A stretch of 64,000 bases of DNA, from contig CANDEV010000006.1 in NCBI GenBank assembly GCA_947383835.1, positions 136,710 through 200,709 of the forward strand. Reading direction: 5' to 3'. Under the pieces are notes generated by a model. That model was not told where the DNA came from and ran no database searches. It saw only the letters and a program-made list of their open reading frames with translations. Source of the stretch: an uncultured Clostridia bacterium. Lineage in GTDB: Bacteria > Bacillota > Clostridia > Oscillospirales > Ruminococcaceae. Below, piece after piece: positions 26,384-34,604 of this stretch. Each line of letters begins with the position of its first letter. Within the stretch, counting starts at the first letter, position 1. The position numbers and the translations under genes are program-made.

Positions 26384-26412
26384 TTGAAATTTTCCGCAAA
26401 ATCTGCTAAAAT
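26384..26412 (+). promoter_or_regulatory. sigma-A promoter for pyrB
   Basis: TTGAAA (26384-26389), 17-bp spacer, TAAAAT (26407-26412). The start codon is 33 nt downstream, so there is no room for a long PyrR-type attenuator. Confidence 0.6.
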
Positions 26413-26444
26413 GATATAGTATGTTTTTGAAAGGCGGCTTTTAT

Positions 26445-27533
26445 ATGGATACGGTCTCAAAATTTACCAATCTTATTGATCTGAACGATATGCCCGTGGA
26501 GTGGTGGAACAAGGTGGTTGCTCTGGGTAAGGAAATTGCGGAAAACCCTGCGGAATACGCGCAGGCTTGCAATGGAAAAATCATGGCGACCCTTTTTTAC
26601 GAGCCGTCCACAAGAACACAGATGTCATTTCAGGCGGCAATGCTGCGGCTTGGGGGAACTATTATCGGCTTTGACAATCCTGCAACGTCCTCGGTTGCAA
26701 AGGGCGAAAATCTTAAGGACACAACAAAAATAGTGTCGGGCTATGCGGACATTATGATAATGCGACACCCTATGGAGGGTTCCGCAAAGGCTGCCGCGCT
26801 TACGGCAGAGTGCCCCATAATCAATGCGGGGGACGGCGGACATCTTCACCCGACCCAGACGCTTACCGACCTGCTAACACTGTCCATGGAAAAAGGTCGA
26901 ATGGATAATCTTACCATAGGCTTATGCGGCGATTTAAAAAACGGCAGAACGGTACATTCGCTCTGCAAAGCACTATCATGCTACAAGGGGAACAAATTTG
27001 TGCTTATTTCCACCCCAGAGCTTCGGTTGCCGTTTTACATAAAGGACATTCTCACGGCGGCGAACTGCGCTTTTGAGGAGGTAAACTCCATTGAGGAAGC
27101 CATAGGCAGACTGGACGTGCTGTATATGACGAGAATTCAGCGGGAACGCTTCTCCTCGGAGGAAGATTACGAAAAACAAAAGGACGTGTACTGTCTTGAC
27201 AAGGCAAAAATGCTGAAAGCAAAGTCCGACCTGTGCGTACTGCACCCCCTGCCCCGAGTGGACGAGATCGCTATAGAGGTTGACGACGACCCACGTGCGC
27301 TGTACTTCAAACAGGCTAAATACGGTATGTTCGTCAGAATGGCGCTAATTCTCACGGTACTGAAAAACGAGTACCCCACTACCCTGCTGAAGGGCAAGGT
27401 ACACAACAGTGTTGAATGTACAAATCCCAACTGCATAACAAGAAAGGAAGATTATCTTCCCAAAAGCTTTATTGGCATCGGCGACACTCTTGAATGTGAG
27501 TACTGCGATGAGCGGGTGCTGAAAAAGCATTAA
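26445..27533 (+). CDS. pyrB: aspartate carbamoyltransferase with fused PyrI-type zinc domain
   Basis: Catalyses carbamoyl-phosphate + aspartate to carbamoyl-aspartate in pyrimidine synthesis. The 362 aa start with a catalytic chain of about 310 residues: [16 protein letters not shown] (carbamoyl-phosphate site), [23 protein letters not shown], and CVLHPLPR. The last 45 residues hold Cys325, Cys330, Cys351 and Cys354 in CTNPNC and CEYC, which match the zinc domain of the regulatory chain PyrI; the allosteric nucleotide-binding domain is absent. ATG 26445 is preferred to 26421 because it follows AAAGGCGG. A small membrane-protein gene follows; no other pyr genes are in the window. Confidence 0.93.
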   Translation: MDTVSKFTNLIDLNDMPVEWWNKVVALGKEIAENPAEYAQACNGKIMATLFYEPSTRTQMSFQAAMLRLGGTIIGFDNPATSSVAKGENLKDTTKIVSGYADIMIMRHPMEGSAKAAALTAECPIINAGDGGHLHPTQTLTDLLTLSMEKGRMDNLTIGLCGDLKNGRTVHSLCKALSCYKGNKFVLISTPELRLPFYIKDILTAANCAFEEVNSIEEAIGRLDVLYMTRIQRERFSSEEDYEKQKDVYCLDKAKMLKAKSDLCVLHPLPRVDEIAIEVDDDPRALYFKQAKYGMFVRMALILTVLKNEYPTTLLKGKVHNSVECTNPNCITRKEDYLPKSFIGIGDTLECEYCDERVLKKH

Positions 27534-27546
27534 AGGAGTGTGTCAT

Positions 27547-27774
27547 ATGAAAAGCATTAAAGTAATTTTAGCGGGAATTATACTCATACTTTCAAGCCTG
27601 TTCTGCATGAACATAGTTATTATACCGGACGGACTTGTTCTCGGGCTGTTTATTTTTGGAATTATAGTATGCGTTATAGGCTTGTTTTTCGTCAAGGACT
27701 ATGAAGATGACGATGACGAAAGCGATGACGATGACGAAAATGATGACGATTACGGCTGGAACGATGATCTATAA
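27547..27774 (+). CDS. small membrane protein with poly-acidic tail
   Basis: Protein of 75 aa that I do not recognise. Two hydrophobic segments (about 5-23 and 28-48) form a helical hairpin, followed by a tail from about residue 52 that is almost entirely Asp/Glu with a few Ser/Asn and ends YGWNDDL. Start ATG 27547 follows AAAGGAG. It is 13 nt after pyrB and so probably co-transcribed. Low-complexity acidic tails can bind cations or basic proteins, but no role is assigned. Confidence 0.65.
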   Translation: MKSIKVILAGIILILSSLFCMNIVIIPDGLVLGLFIFGIIVCVIGLFFVKDYEDDDDESDDDDENDDDYGWNDDL

Positions 27775-27808
27775 AAAGAAAAGCTCCGTTTCCAAACGGA
27801 AACGGAGC
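27775..27808. terminator. terminator between acidic membrane protein and HPr-like gene
   Basis: GCTCCGTTTCC (27783-27793) pairs with GGAAACGGAGC (27798-27808) around AAAC. On the minus strand a TTTTCTTTTT run follows, so it terminates the HPr-like gene well; on the plus strand the T run is weaker. Confidence 0.85.
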
Positions 27809-27829
27809 ATAAGCTTTTCTGTTACGGGA

Positions 27830-28060
27830 TTAGTCAACAATGAATTCCTTGATCTGAGCGAAAAATTCGGAAGCATTGTCGGTATGAGCCTCAAGCTCGA
27901 TCGGCTTAGAGAGATCCAAGCTGAAGATACCCATAATGGATTTTGCGTCAACCGCATATCTTCCGGAAATAAGGTCAACATCGTAGTCGCACTGTGTAAC
28001 GACCGAAACGAAATTCTTAACATCGTTGATAGTACCTAACATTACTTTAGTTTTATTCAT
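27830..28060 (-). CDS. HPr-family protein without the phosphorylatable histidine (Crh-like)
   Basis: Small protein (76 aa) with the HPr fold pattern. The regulatory serine region is intact: AKSIMGIFSLDLSKPIEL, with Ser41 matching Ser46 of HPr. In an ungapped alignment the PTS-active His15 position is Thr10, and the whole IHARPA motif is replaced by TINDVK. It therefore cannot carry PTS phosphate. It could act like Crh, as a serine-phosphorylated partner of CcpA. ATG 28060 lies behind GGAGGG; the upstream extension is rejected. It is monocistronic with its own promoter. No HprK is in the window. Confidence 0.85.
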   Translation of the reverse strand: MNKTKVMLGTINDVKNFVSVVTQCDYDVDLISGRYAVDAKSIMGIFSLDLSKPIELEAHTDNASEFFAQIKEFIVD

Positions 28061-28117
28061 GATTTGTCCCTCCAAATTCCAAATATTGATTATTGCTTTC
28101 TGCAATATCATATTTAT

Positions 28118-28146
28118 AGCATAACAGTTTTTTTTGATTAAGTCAA
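28118..28146 (-). promoter_or_regulatory. sigma-A promoter for HPr-like gene
   Basis: On the minus strand TTGACT (28141-28146), 17-bp spacer, TATGCT (28118-28123), about 58 nt upstream of the ATG. Confidence 0.6.
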
Positions 28147-28249
28147 GAGTATTTGCAAAACTTTTTCAATAATTGTAAATACTGCAATTTTAAAATCACT
28201 TGCTGAAAACATCTTTTGATGTTTTGCACAAAGATTATATGGAGATTTT

Positions 28250-29557
28250 ATGAATGTTTACTTTTTGACCTTCGGCTGCAAGGTAAATCTATACGAGACC
28301 GAAAATATGAAGCAGCTTTTTTCGGAAGCGGGGTACACCGTTTCCGCCGAGGAAACGTCTGCGGATATTTTTGCGGTGAACTCCTGCACCGTCACTGGTA
28401 CGGGGGACAAAAAGCTGAAAAAGGAGCTGCGGCGGCTTAGGCGGAGTTATCCAAATTCGGTAATTGTACTGACGGGGTGTTTTCCGCAGGCATTTTCAGA
28501 GGAGGCGGAAAAAATTCCGGAAGCTGATATTGTCACGGGTACAAAGAACCGAGCCGAGCTGCCAAGTCTTGTTGAAAGCTTTATCAGAGAAAGAAGCCAT
28601 ATTGTCAGCGTTTGCCCTTACACCCGAAAGGAAAAATTCGAGGATATGTGCAATACCCGCTATGAAAACAACACCCGCGCGTTCCTGAAAATTCAGGACG
28701 GCTGCGGAATGTTCTGCACCTACTGTATTATCCCTTATTCACGAGGGGGCTTTCGTTCAAAGCCGATAGAGGACATTATCGCCGAAACGAAGGGCTTTGC
28801 GGAGGCAGGATATAAGGAGATCGTCCTTGTGGGGATAAACCTTTCCTTTTACGGCGTTGACTTTGGAAAACGGCTTGCGGACGCAGTCGAGGCGGTTTGC
28901 GGGGTTGAGGGAATTGAGCGGGTAAGATTAAGTTCCATAGAACCCGAAACCATTACGGAAGAGGATGTAAAGCGACTTTCCAAGCTGGAAAAGCTGTGTC
29001 CCCACTTTCACCTTTCACTGCAAAGCGGCTGTGACAAGACACTCAAGGCTATGAACAGGCGTTACCTTACCGCTGATTATGAAAAACTTGTAAATAATTT
29101 GAGAAATAATTTTAAAAATTGCTCTATAACCACGGATATTATTGTGGGTTTCCCTGACGAGACAGAGGAGGACTTTCGGCAGTCTCTGGAATTTGCGGAG
29201 AAAATAGGGTTTGCACGGTCGCATATTTTCCCGTATTCAAAGCGAAGCGGGACTCCTGCGGCGGAAATGGAAAATCAAGTCCCGGAAGAAATAAAACACA
29301 GACGTGCCGCTGAAATGGCTGCTTCTATGGACGCGTCAACTAGAAAATTTATGCAAAGTCAAGTAGGAGCGGTATTTCCCGTACTTTTTGAAAGGGAAAA
29401 ATCGGACGGTTTTCCACACGGTTACACGCCGAATTACACGCCTGTAAAAATATTAACAAAATATTCAAATAAAAGTTTGCGTAATTCTGTTTTTTATGTT
29501 AAAATAGTAAGTGCGGAAAAAGATCACTGCGTTGGCAAATTAATAATTAACAATTAA
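28250..29557 (+). CDS. mtaB: tRNA (t6A37) methylthiotransferase MtaB
   Basis: Radical-SAM methylthiotransferase (435 aa) converting t6A37 to ms2t6A37. The N-terminal UPF0004 domain has FGCKVNLYETE, VNSCTVTGTGDKK and LTGCFPQ, giving the three Cys of the auxiliary cluster. The radical-SAM motif is CGMFCTYCIIPYSRG (CxxxCxxC) near 150. SSIEPETI, LHLSLQSGCDKTLKAMNR and TDIIVGFPDETEEDF follow, typical of the MiaB/MtaB/RimO group. The C-terminal TRAM-like domain is present. The YxSRG pattern and N-terminal variant favour MtaB over MiaB. Confidence 0.92.
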   Translation: MNVYFLTFGCKVNLYETENMKQLFSEAGYTVSAEETSADIFAVNSCTVTGTGDKKLKKELRRLRRSYPNSVIVLTGCFPQAFSEEAEKIPEADIVTGTKNRAELPSLVESFIRERSHIVSVCPYTRKEKFEDMCNTRYENNTRAFLKIQDGCGMFCTYCIIPYSRGGFRSKPIEDIIAETKGFAEAGYKEIVLVGINLSFYGVDFGKRLADAVEAVCGVEGIERVRLSSIEPETITEEDVKRLSKLEKLCPHFHLSLQSGCDKTLKAMNRRYLTADYEKLVNNLRNNFKNCSITTDIIVGFPDETEEDFRQSLEFAEKIGFARSHIFPYSKRSGTPAAEMENQVPEEIKHRRAAEMAASMDASTRKFMQSQVGAVFPVLFEREKSDGFPHGYTPNYTPVKILTKYSNKSLRNSVFYVKIVSAEKDHCVGKLIINN

Positions 29558-29665
29558 TAAGTGTTTTATAACCCGTGGAGAGATTTTACTCTTATTGACA
29601 AAGTATGCCTATAATGGTGCAGACTCAGCCTGCTTGTTAATTAATTCAAAAGGAGCGTATAAATT

Positions 29666-32600
29666 ATGTCAGTCTATCGTATTTATGTTGAAAAAAAGCC
29701 CGAATTTGCGGTTGAAGCAAAAAATCTGCTTGCGGACGTCAAAACGGCTTTAAGGCTTGACGGTTTAAGGGGTATTCGTATCCTTAACCGCTATGACGCG
29801 GAGGGTCTCAGCGACGCTGATTTTGCCCTTGCGGTAAACAACGTCTTTTCTGAGCCTGCTGTGGACGTTTCTTCGCGGACTATGCCCGAGATAAAGGAAA
29901 ACGAGACCGTTTTCGCGGTTGAGTACCTTCCGGGTCAGTTCGACCAAAGAGCGGATTCCTGCGAGCAATGTATCCAGATATTGACACAGGGTGAGCGGTG
30001 CAAGGTCAGAAATGCGAGGATTTACATTGTTTCGGGCAAGCTGACTGCGGGCGAGGTATCAAAGCTGAAATCATATATAATCAACCCTGTTGAAAGCCGC
30101 GAAGCTTCTCTTGAAGAGGTTGAGACCCTTGCTGTTGACTACAACATTCCCACCGAGGTAGAAACTCTTGAAAACTTTATTCTTCTTGAAGAAGTGGAGC
30201 TTGTCAGCTTTATCAACAAATACGGTCTTGCTATGGACTTGGACGATATAAAGTTCTGTCAGAAATATTTCAAGGACACAGAAAAGCGCAACCCAACCAT
30301 TACAGAAATAAGAATGATAGACACCTATTGGTCGGATCACTGTCGTCACACGACTTTCTCCACTATTATTGACAAGGCTGACATAAATGCTGACTACATT
30401 CAGAAAACCTACAACGAATACATTAACGCAAGAAAAGAGCTTGGCAGAGAAAACAAGCCCATTACTCTTATGGACATTGCCACGATTGCCGCGAAAAAAC
30501 TCAAAAAGGACGGTATTCTGAAAGACTTGGACGAGTCAGAGGAAATAAACGCTTGCTCCGTTGAGATAAAGGTAGACGTTGACGGAGAGATGCAGGACTG
30601 GCTTCTTATGTTCAAAAACGAGACACACAACCACCCCACAGAGATAGAGCCTTTCGGCGGCGCCGCTACCTGTCTCGGCGGAGCTATCCGCGACCCCCTT
30701 TCGGGACGCTCATACGTTTATCAGGCTATGCGTGTAACCGGTGCGGCTAATCCGCTTGTCCCTGTTGAAGACACGGTTCACGGAAAACTGCCACAAAGGA
30801 AAATTACTGTGGGCGCGGCTAACGGCTACAGCTCATACGGCAATCAGATAGGTCTTGCTACGGGTCATGTTTCCGAAATTTACCATCCGGGATATGTTGC
30901 AAAACGTCTTGAAATAGGCGCGGTTTTGGGCGCTGCTCCCAAGACAAACGTTGTAAGAGAAGTTCCCGTTCCCGACGACGTTATCATTCTTTTGGGCGGA
31001 CGTACCGGAAGAGACGGCTGCGGCGGCGCAACAGGTTCTTCAAAGTCCCACACCGAGGCTTCTTTGGAGCATTGCGGCGCGGAGGTACAGAAAGGTAATC
31101 CTCCTGAGGAAAGAAAACTTCAGAGGCTGTTCAGAAATCCCGAAGTAACAAAAATGATAAAGCGGTGCAACGATTTCGGCGCAGGCGGTGTTTCAGTCGC
31201 TATCGGCGAGCTTACGGACGGACTTGTTATCGACCTTAACAAAGTACCGAAAAAATACGACGGTCTTGACGGTACGGAGCTTGCTATATCCGAAAGTCAG
31301 GAGCGTATGGCTGTTGTTGTCCGCAAGGAAGACAAGGATAGATTTATTGCGGAGGCAGAAAAGGAAAACCTTGAAGCGACCATGGTTGCAATTGTTACGG
31401 AAGAACCCCGCCTTAAAATGACTTGGAACGGCAAGGTGATCGTTGACCTTTCAAGAGAATTTCTCAACTCTAACGGCGCGGAAAAGCACACGGACGTTGC
31501 TGTGCCTGTCCCTGTTACAGCGCAGATAAAAACATACAGCGACACTCCCGATGGCTGGGAGCAGCTAATGAGTAATCTTAACATCTGTTCACAAAAGGGT
31601 CTTGTTGAACGTTTCGACTCCACTATCGGAGCAGGTACTATTCTTATGCCCTACGGCGGAAAGTATCAGCTTACTCCAAATCAAGCTATGGCGGCGAAAA
31701 TACCCGTACTTCAAGGAGAGACAGACACCTGCTCTATCATGGGCTGGGGCTTTAACCCTTATGTTACGGACAAAAGCCCTTACCACGGCGCAATGTTCGC
31801 AGTCATTGAATCTATTGCAAAGGTTGTTGCGGCAGGTGGAAGCTACAAGCGCTGTTGGCTGACCTTCCAGGAATATTTTGAGAGGACGAACAATAATCCT
31901 ACACGCTGGGGCAAACCTTTCTCCGCACTTTTAGGCGCGTTTAAGGCACAATTGGAGCTGGGCTGCGGAGCTATCGGCGGCAAGGACTCCATGTCGGGAA
32001 CATTTGAAAATATTGATGTACCGTCCACACTGGTTTCCTTTGCGGTATCTACGGCGAGTGCGAAAAAGATAATCTCCCCCGAATTCAAGGGCGCCGGCAA
32101 CAAGGTAGTACTTATAGTCCCCGACCTTGACGAAAACGGACTTCCTATATTTGACAGCGTAAAATCCTGCTATGAGAGGGTTGAAAGCCTTATTGCAGAC
32201 GGAACCGCTATTTCCGCATGGGCTTTGGGCTTCGGCGGTGTTGCGGAGGCAGTTGCAAAAATGTCTCTCGGAAACAGGATAGGATTTAAATTCAGCAAGC
32301 AGCTTTCCGACGATATAATGTTCTACTCCCGCTACGGCGCGTTTGTACTGGAGCTTAACGGAGACCCCTTCACCGTTGAGAACGTTATCGGCGAAACTGT
32401 AGAAGAATACAAAATATTCTGCAAAAACTACGTTGTTGACATGGAAAATATTCAGAAAAAGTGGGAGGACAGACTTGAACCTGTATTCCCCTGCAACATC
32501 AAAACTGAGGACAAGCCCGCTAAAATATTCACATATACAGCTAAGGACTCCGTTCAGCACGCGTCAGCATTTGCAAAGCCGAGAGTGCTTATTCCCGTAT

Positions 32601-33373
32601 TCCCCGGCACTAACTGCGAATACGACACGGCGAGAGTTTTTGAAAGAGCGGGAGCAGTACCCGAAATCGTTGTTATTAAAAACCTTTCAACGGCTGCTCT
32701 GGAGGAAAGCGCGGCGTACTTTGAAAAGGCTGTGAAGCAGTCCCAGATAATCATGATACCCGGCGGCTTCTCCGGCGGCGACGAGCCTGACGGTTCGGGC
32801 AAGTTCATTACATCGTTCTTCCGCAATCCCAAGATAAAGGACGCTGTCCACGACCTTATGGACAACCGCGACGGACTTATGCTGGGCATATGCAACGGTT
32901 TCCAAGCCTTGTTAAAGCTGGGGCTTGTGCCTTTCGGAAAGATAGTTGATATGACGGACGACTCCCCTACCCTTACGTTCAACACCATAGGCAGGCACCA
33001 GTCCATGATGGTAAGCACAAGGATTTCTTCAAACAAGTCACCATGGCTTGCAGGCTGTGAGGTGGGAGACGTTCACAAGATAGCAATTTCTCACGGAGAG
33101 GGACGGTTTGTTGCCTCTGACGAGCTTATCAAAAAGCTTGCAGACAACGGACAAATCGCGACACAATACGTTGACCTTAACGGTGAGCCGTCCATGAATA
33201 TACGCTTTAACCCGAATACTTCATTTGAGGCTATCGAAGGCATAACCTCTCCCGACGGACGTATCCTCGGCAAAATGGGTCACAGTGAGAGAATTGGTTC
33301 GGACATCTGCAAGAACGTTCCCGGAAACAAAGATCAGAAGATATTTGAGAGCGGAGTAGCATATTTTAAGTAA
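29666..33373 (+). CDS. purL: phosphoribosylformylglycinamidine synthase, long form (PurL with glutaminase domain)
   Basis: Fourth step of purine synthesis: FGAR + glutamine + ATP to FGAM. The 1235-aa single chain joins the synthase and the glutaminase, which are separate PurL/PurQ/PurS proteins in Bacillus. Visible blocks: linker residues around SDHCRHTTF (about 230), ATP site with NETHNHPTEIEPFGGAAT, GGRTGRDGCGGATGSS, and GGKDSMSGTF. The C-terminal class I amidotransferase has PGGFSGGDEPDG, the nucleophile elbow LGICNGFQALL and the HGEGRF histidine block. Upstream, TATAAT at about 29611 has a TTGACA only 9 bp away, so the promoter is uncertain. No PurR or guanine-riboswitch site is seen. No other pur genes are adjacent. 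Confidence 0.96.
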   Translation: MSVYRIYVEKKPEFAVEAKNLLADVKTALRLDGLRGIRILNRYDAEGLSDADFALAVNNVFSEPAVDVSSRTMPEIKENETVFAVEYLPGQFDQRADSCEQCIQILTQGERCKVRNARIYIVSGKLTAGEVSKLKSYIINPVESREASLEEVETLAVDYNIPTEVETLENFILLEEVELVSFINKYGLAMDLDDIKFCQKYFKDTEKRNPTITEIRMIDTYWSDHCRHTTFSTIIDKADINADYIQKTYNEYINARKELGRENKPITLMDIATIAAKKLKKDGILKDLDESEEINACSVEIKVDVDGEMQDWLLMFKNETHNHPTEIEPFGGAATCLGGAIRDPLSGRSYVYQAMRVTGAANPLVPVEDTVHGKLPQRKITVGAANGYSSYGNQIGLATGHVSEIYHPGYVAKRLEIGAVLGAAPKTNVVREVPVPDDVIILLGGRTGRDGCGGATGSSKSHTEASLEHCGAEVQKGNPPEERKLQRLFRNPEVTKMIKRCNDFGAGGVSVAIGELTDGLVIDLNKVPKKYDGLDGTELAISESQERMAVVVRKEDKDRFIAEAEKENLEATMVAIVTEEPRLKMTWNGKVIVDLSREFLNSNGAEKHTDVAVPVPVTAQIKTYSDTPDGWEQLMSNLNICSQKGLVERFDSTIGAGTILMPYGGKYQLTPNQAMAAKIPVLQGETDTCSIMGWGFNPYVTDKSPYHGAMFAVIESIAKVVAAGGSYKRCWLTFQEYFERTNNNPTRWGKPFSALLGAFKAQLELGCGAIGGKDSMSGTFENIDVPSTLVSFAVSTASAKKIISPEFKGAGNKVVLIVPDLDENGLPIFDSVKSCYERVESLIADGTAISAWALGFGGVAEAVAKMSLGNRIGFKFSKQLSDDIMFYSRYGAFVLELNGDPFTVENVIGETVEEYKIFCKNYVVDMENIQKKWEDRLEPVFPCNIKTEDKPAKIFTYTAKDSVQHASAFAKPRVLIPVFPGTNCEYDTARVFERAGAVPEIVVIKNLSTAALEESAAYFEKAVKQSQIIMIPGGFSGGDEPDGSGKFITSFFRNPKIKDAVHDLMDNRDGLMLGICNGFQALLKLGLVPFGKIVDMTDDSPTLTFNTIGRHQSMMVSTRISSNKSPWLAGCEVGDVHKIAISHGEGRFVASDELIKKLADNGQIATQYVDLNGEPSMNIRFNPNTSFEAIEGITSPDGRILGKMGHSERIGSDICKNVPGNKDQKIFESGVAYFK

Positions 33374-33482
33374 GGCGGAGAACGCCCCTCGGCGAGCGGG
33401 GAACGCCCCGCAGCGAGTGTCACCCCCAAAGTAAAATACTATAAGCATTTACTTTTTCAAGCCCCCTCAAAGGGGGCGGGTG
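33374..33482 (+). repeat. post-stop palindromic repeat, family B copy 1 (after purL)
   Basis: Begins directly after the purL stop. The 5' module GGGGAACGCCCCGCAGCGAG forms a tight hairpin and is preceded by a second, degenerate module (GAGAACGCCCCTCGGCGAG). After about 45 bp of AT-rich spacer comes the 3' hairpin GCCCCCTCAAAGGGGGCGGG. Similar pieces occur at 47772-47858, 50082-50172, 43361-43446 (reverse) and about 53967-54055. Confidence 0.75.
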
Positions 33483-33527
33483 AGTAATATCAATACGTAT
33501 TCGATTTGAAAAATTTACTGCAAAATA

Positions 33528-33556
33528 TTGACATTTGCCAAAAGATATGATATGAT
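33528..33556 (+). promoter_or_regulatory. sigma-A promoter for pnuC-like gene
   Basis: TTGACA (33528-33533), 17-bp spacer, TATGAT (33551-33556). The start codon is about 238 nt downstream, leaving a long structured leader that contains the hairpin element at 33610-33765. Confidence 0.7.
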
Positions 33557-33609
33557 ATAATATCATCAACAATTTAAACCGTGTTTTTTTTGCCACCGGG
33601 TAGAAAAAT

Positions 33610-33765
33610 AAAGCGTCGGACTTCCTGCCGTTAGGTCATACTGTTTCACGACCTAAATGTGTAAAAAAATTCAAACAAAAATTTGCGTTTAAGATTTTTG
33701 TGCAGAATTTTTTTCTACACATTTGGAAGTGAAACAGTATTGAAGGCGGGAAGATACGGCGCTTT
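33610..33765 (+). repeat. variable-arm hairpin element, copy 1 (leader of pnuC)
   Basis: A nested inverted repeat of about 156 bp. Outer arms: AAAGCGTCGGACTTCCTGCC matches, with a few changes, the complement of GGCGGGAAGATACGGCGCTTT. Middle arms: ATACTGTTTCAC (33638-33649) and GTGAAACAGTAT (33729-33740) pair perfectly. Core (33657-33722): ATGTGTA...TACACAT arms around CAAAAATTTGCG and GATTTTTGTGCAGA. It ends in CGC followed by TTTTTATTTT, 16 nt before the pnuC ribosome site, so it could act as an attenuator. The core recurs at 34502-34604 and 42308-42401. Confidence 0.7.
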
Positions 33766-33793
33766 TTATTTTCACATATGAAAGGATAAAATC

Positions 33794-34489
33794 ATGAAAA
33801 GCTTTAAATCTTTAATTAACTATTTTTCCAAGGGAGAGCTTATTTTATGGGTATGCTCTGTTGCGCTTATAGTCGTTTCCTTTATGATTTTTGACCGCGA
33901 AAATTACCTAACGCTTGCGGCTTCGGTAATTGGCGTCACTGCACTTATTTTCAACGCAAAGGGCAACCCTGTCGGTCAGGCTCTGATAATTGTTTTCAGC
34001 ATTTTGTATGCGATAATTTCATTCAGCTTCGCATATTACGGCGAGATGATAACATATCTCGGAATGTCCGCTCCCATGGCTGTTGTCGCGCTTGTTTCAT
34101 GGCTGAAAAATCCATACAACGGCAACAAAGCCGAGGTAAAGGTGAACCGTCTGAAAGGCAAAGAAATCGTTTTTATGGCAATTCTTACCGCTGCTGTAAC
34201 CGTTGTTTTTTACTTTATTTTAAAAAATCTTGGCACAGCTAATATTGTCCCCAGCACATTCTCGGTCACAACAAGCTTTGCGGCGGCTTATCTGACGTTC
34301 AGGCGCAGTCCATTTTATGCGCTTGCTTATGCGGCGAACGACGCTGTACTGCTGATATTGTGGACTCTTGCGGCAATTGCCGATATTTCCTATTTATCTG
34401 TAATAATATGCTTTGCAATGTTTTTGATAAACGATATTTACGGGTTTATTAACTGGAGAAGAATGAGGAAAAGGCAGTCCGAAAAATAA
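33794..34489 (+). CDS. PnuC-family nicotinamide riboside (or vitamin-precursor) transporter
   Basis: Membrane protein of 231 aa with seven predicted helices. The family signature at the C terminus is present: NDIYGFINWRRM, with the aromatic and Asn residues that line the PnuC substrate path. The sequence SPFYALAYAANDAVLLILW fits the helix 5-6 region. PnuC proteins carry nicotinamide riboside by facilitated diffusion; relatives move thiamine or riboflavin. No TPP, FMN or preQ1 riboswitch is recognisable in the leader, so the substrate is left open. ATG 33794 follows AAAGGATAAAATC. It has its own promoter and a long leader with the hairpin element. Confidence 0.85.
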   Translation: MKSFKSLINYFSKGELILWVCSVALIVVSFMIFDRENYLTLAASVIGVTALIFNAKGNPVGQALIIVFSILYAIISFSFAYYGEMITYLGMSAPMAVVALVSWLKNPYNGNKAEVKVNRLKGKEIVFMAILTAAVTVVFYFILKNLGTANIVPSTFSVTTSFAAAYLTFRRSPFYALAYAANDAVLLILWTLAAIADISYLSVIICFAMFLINDIYGFINWRRMRKRQSEK

Positions 34490-34501
34490 TTAATTCTTGT
34501 T

Positions 34502-34604
34502 ATACTAATTTTCGACTAAAAAGCGTGTAAAAAACCAAGCAAAAATTTGCGCATATGATTTTTGCGCAGATTTTTTACCTACGCTTTTAGGAGAAAATTA
34601 GTAT
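34502..34604. repeat. variable-arm hairpin element, copy 2 (3' end of mscS)
   Basis: Perfect outer arms ATACTAATTTTC (34502-34513) and GAAAATTAGTAT (34593-34604) enclose a core (34521-34586) with AAGCGTGTA...TACGCTT arms. Inside, CAAAAATTTGCG is identical to copy 1, and GATTTTTGCGCAGA differs from it by one base. It lies between the convergent pnuC-like and mscS genes, and its right side encodes the last residues of MscS (NTNFLLKA). The outer arm sequence is unrelated to that of copy 1 or 3. Confidence 0.75.

Noticed and set aside
29590..29620. promoter TTGACA/TATAAT before purL
   Set aside because: The two boxes are only 9 bp apart, too close for a sigma-A promoter; a 19-bp alternative (TTTACT) is weak.
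33563..33790. TPP, FMN or preQ1 riboswitch before the pnuC-like gene
   Set aside because: None of the conserved core sequences of these classes could be found; only the repeat-derived hairpin is clear.
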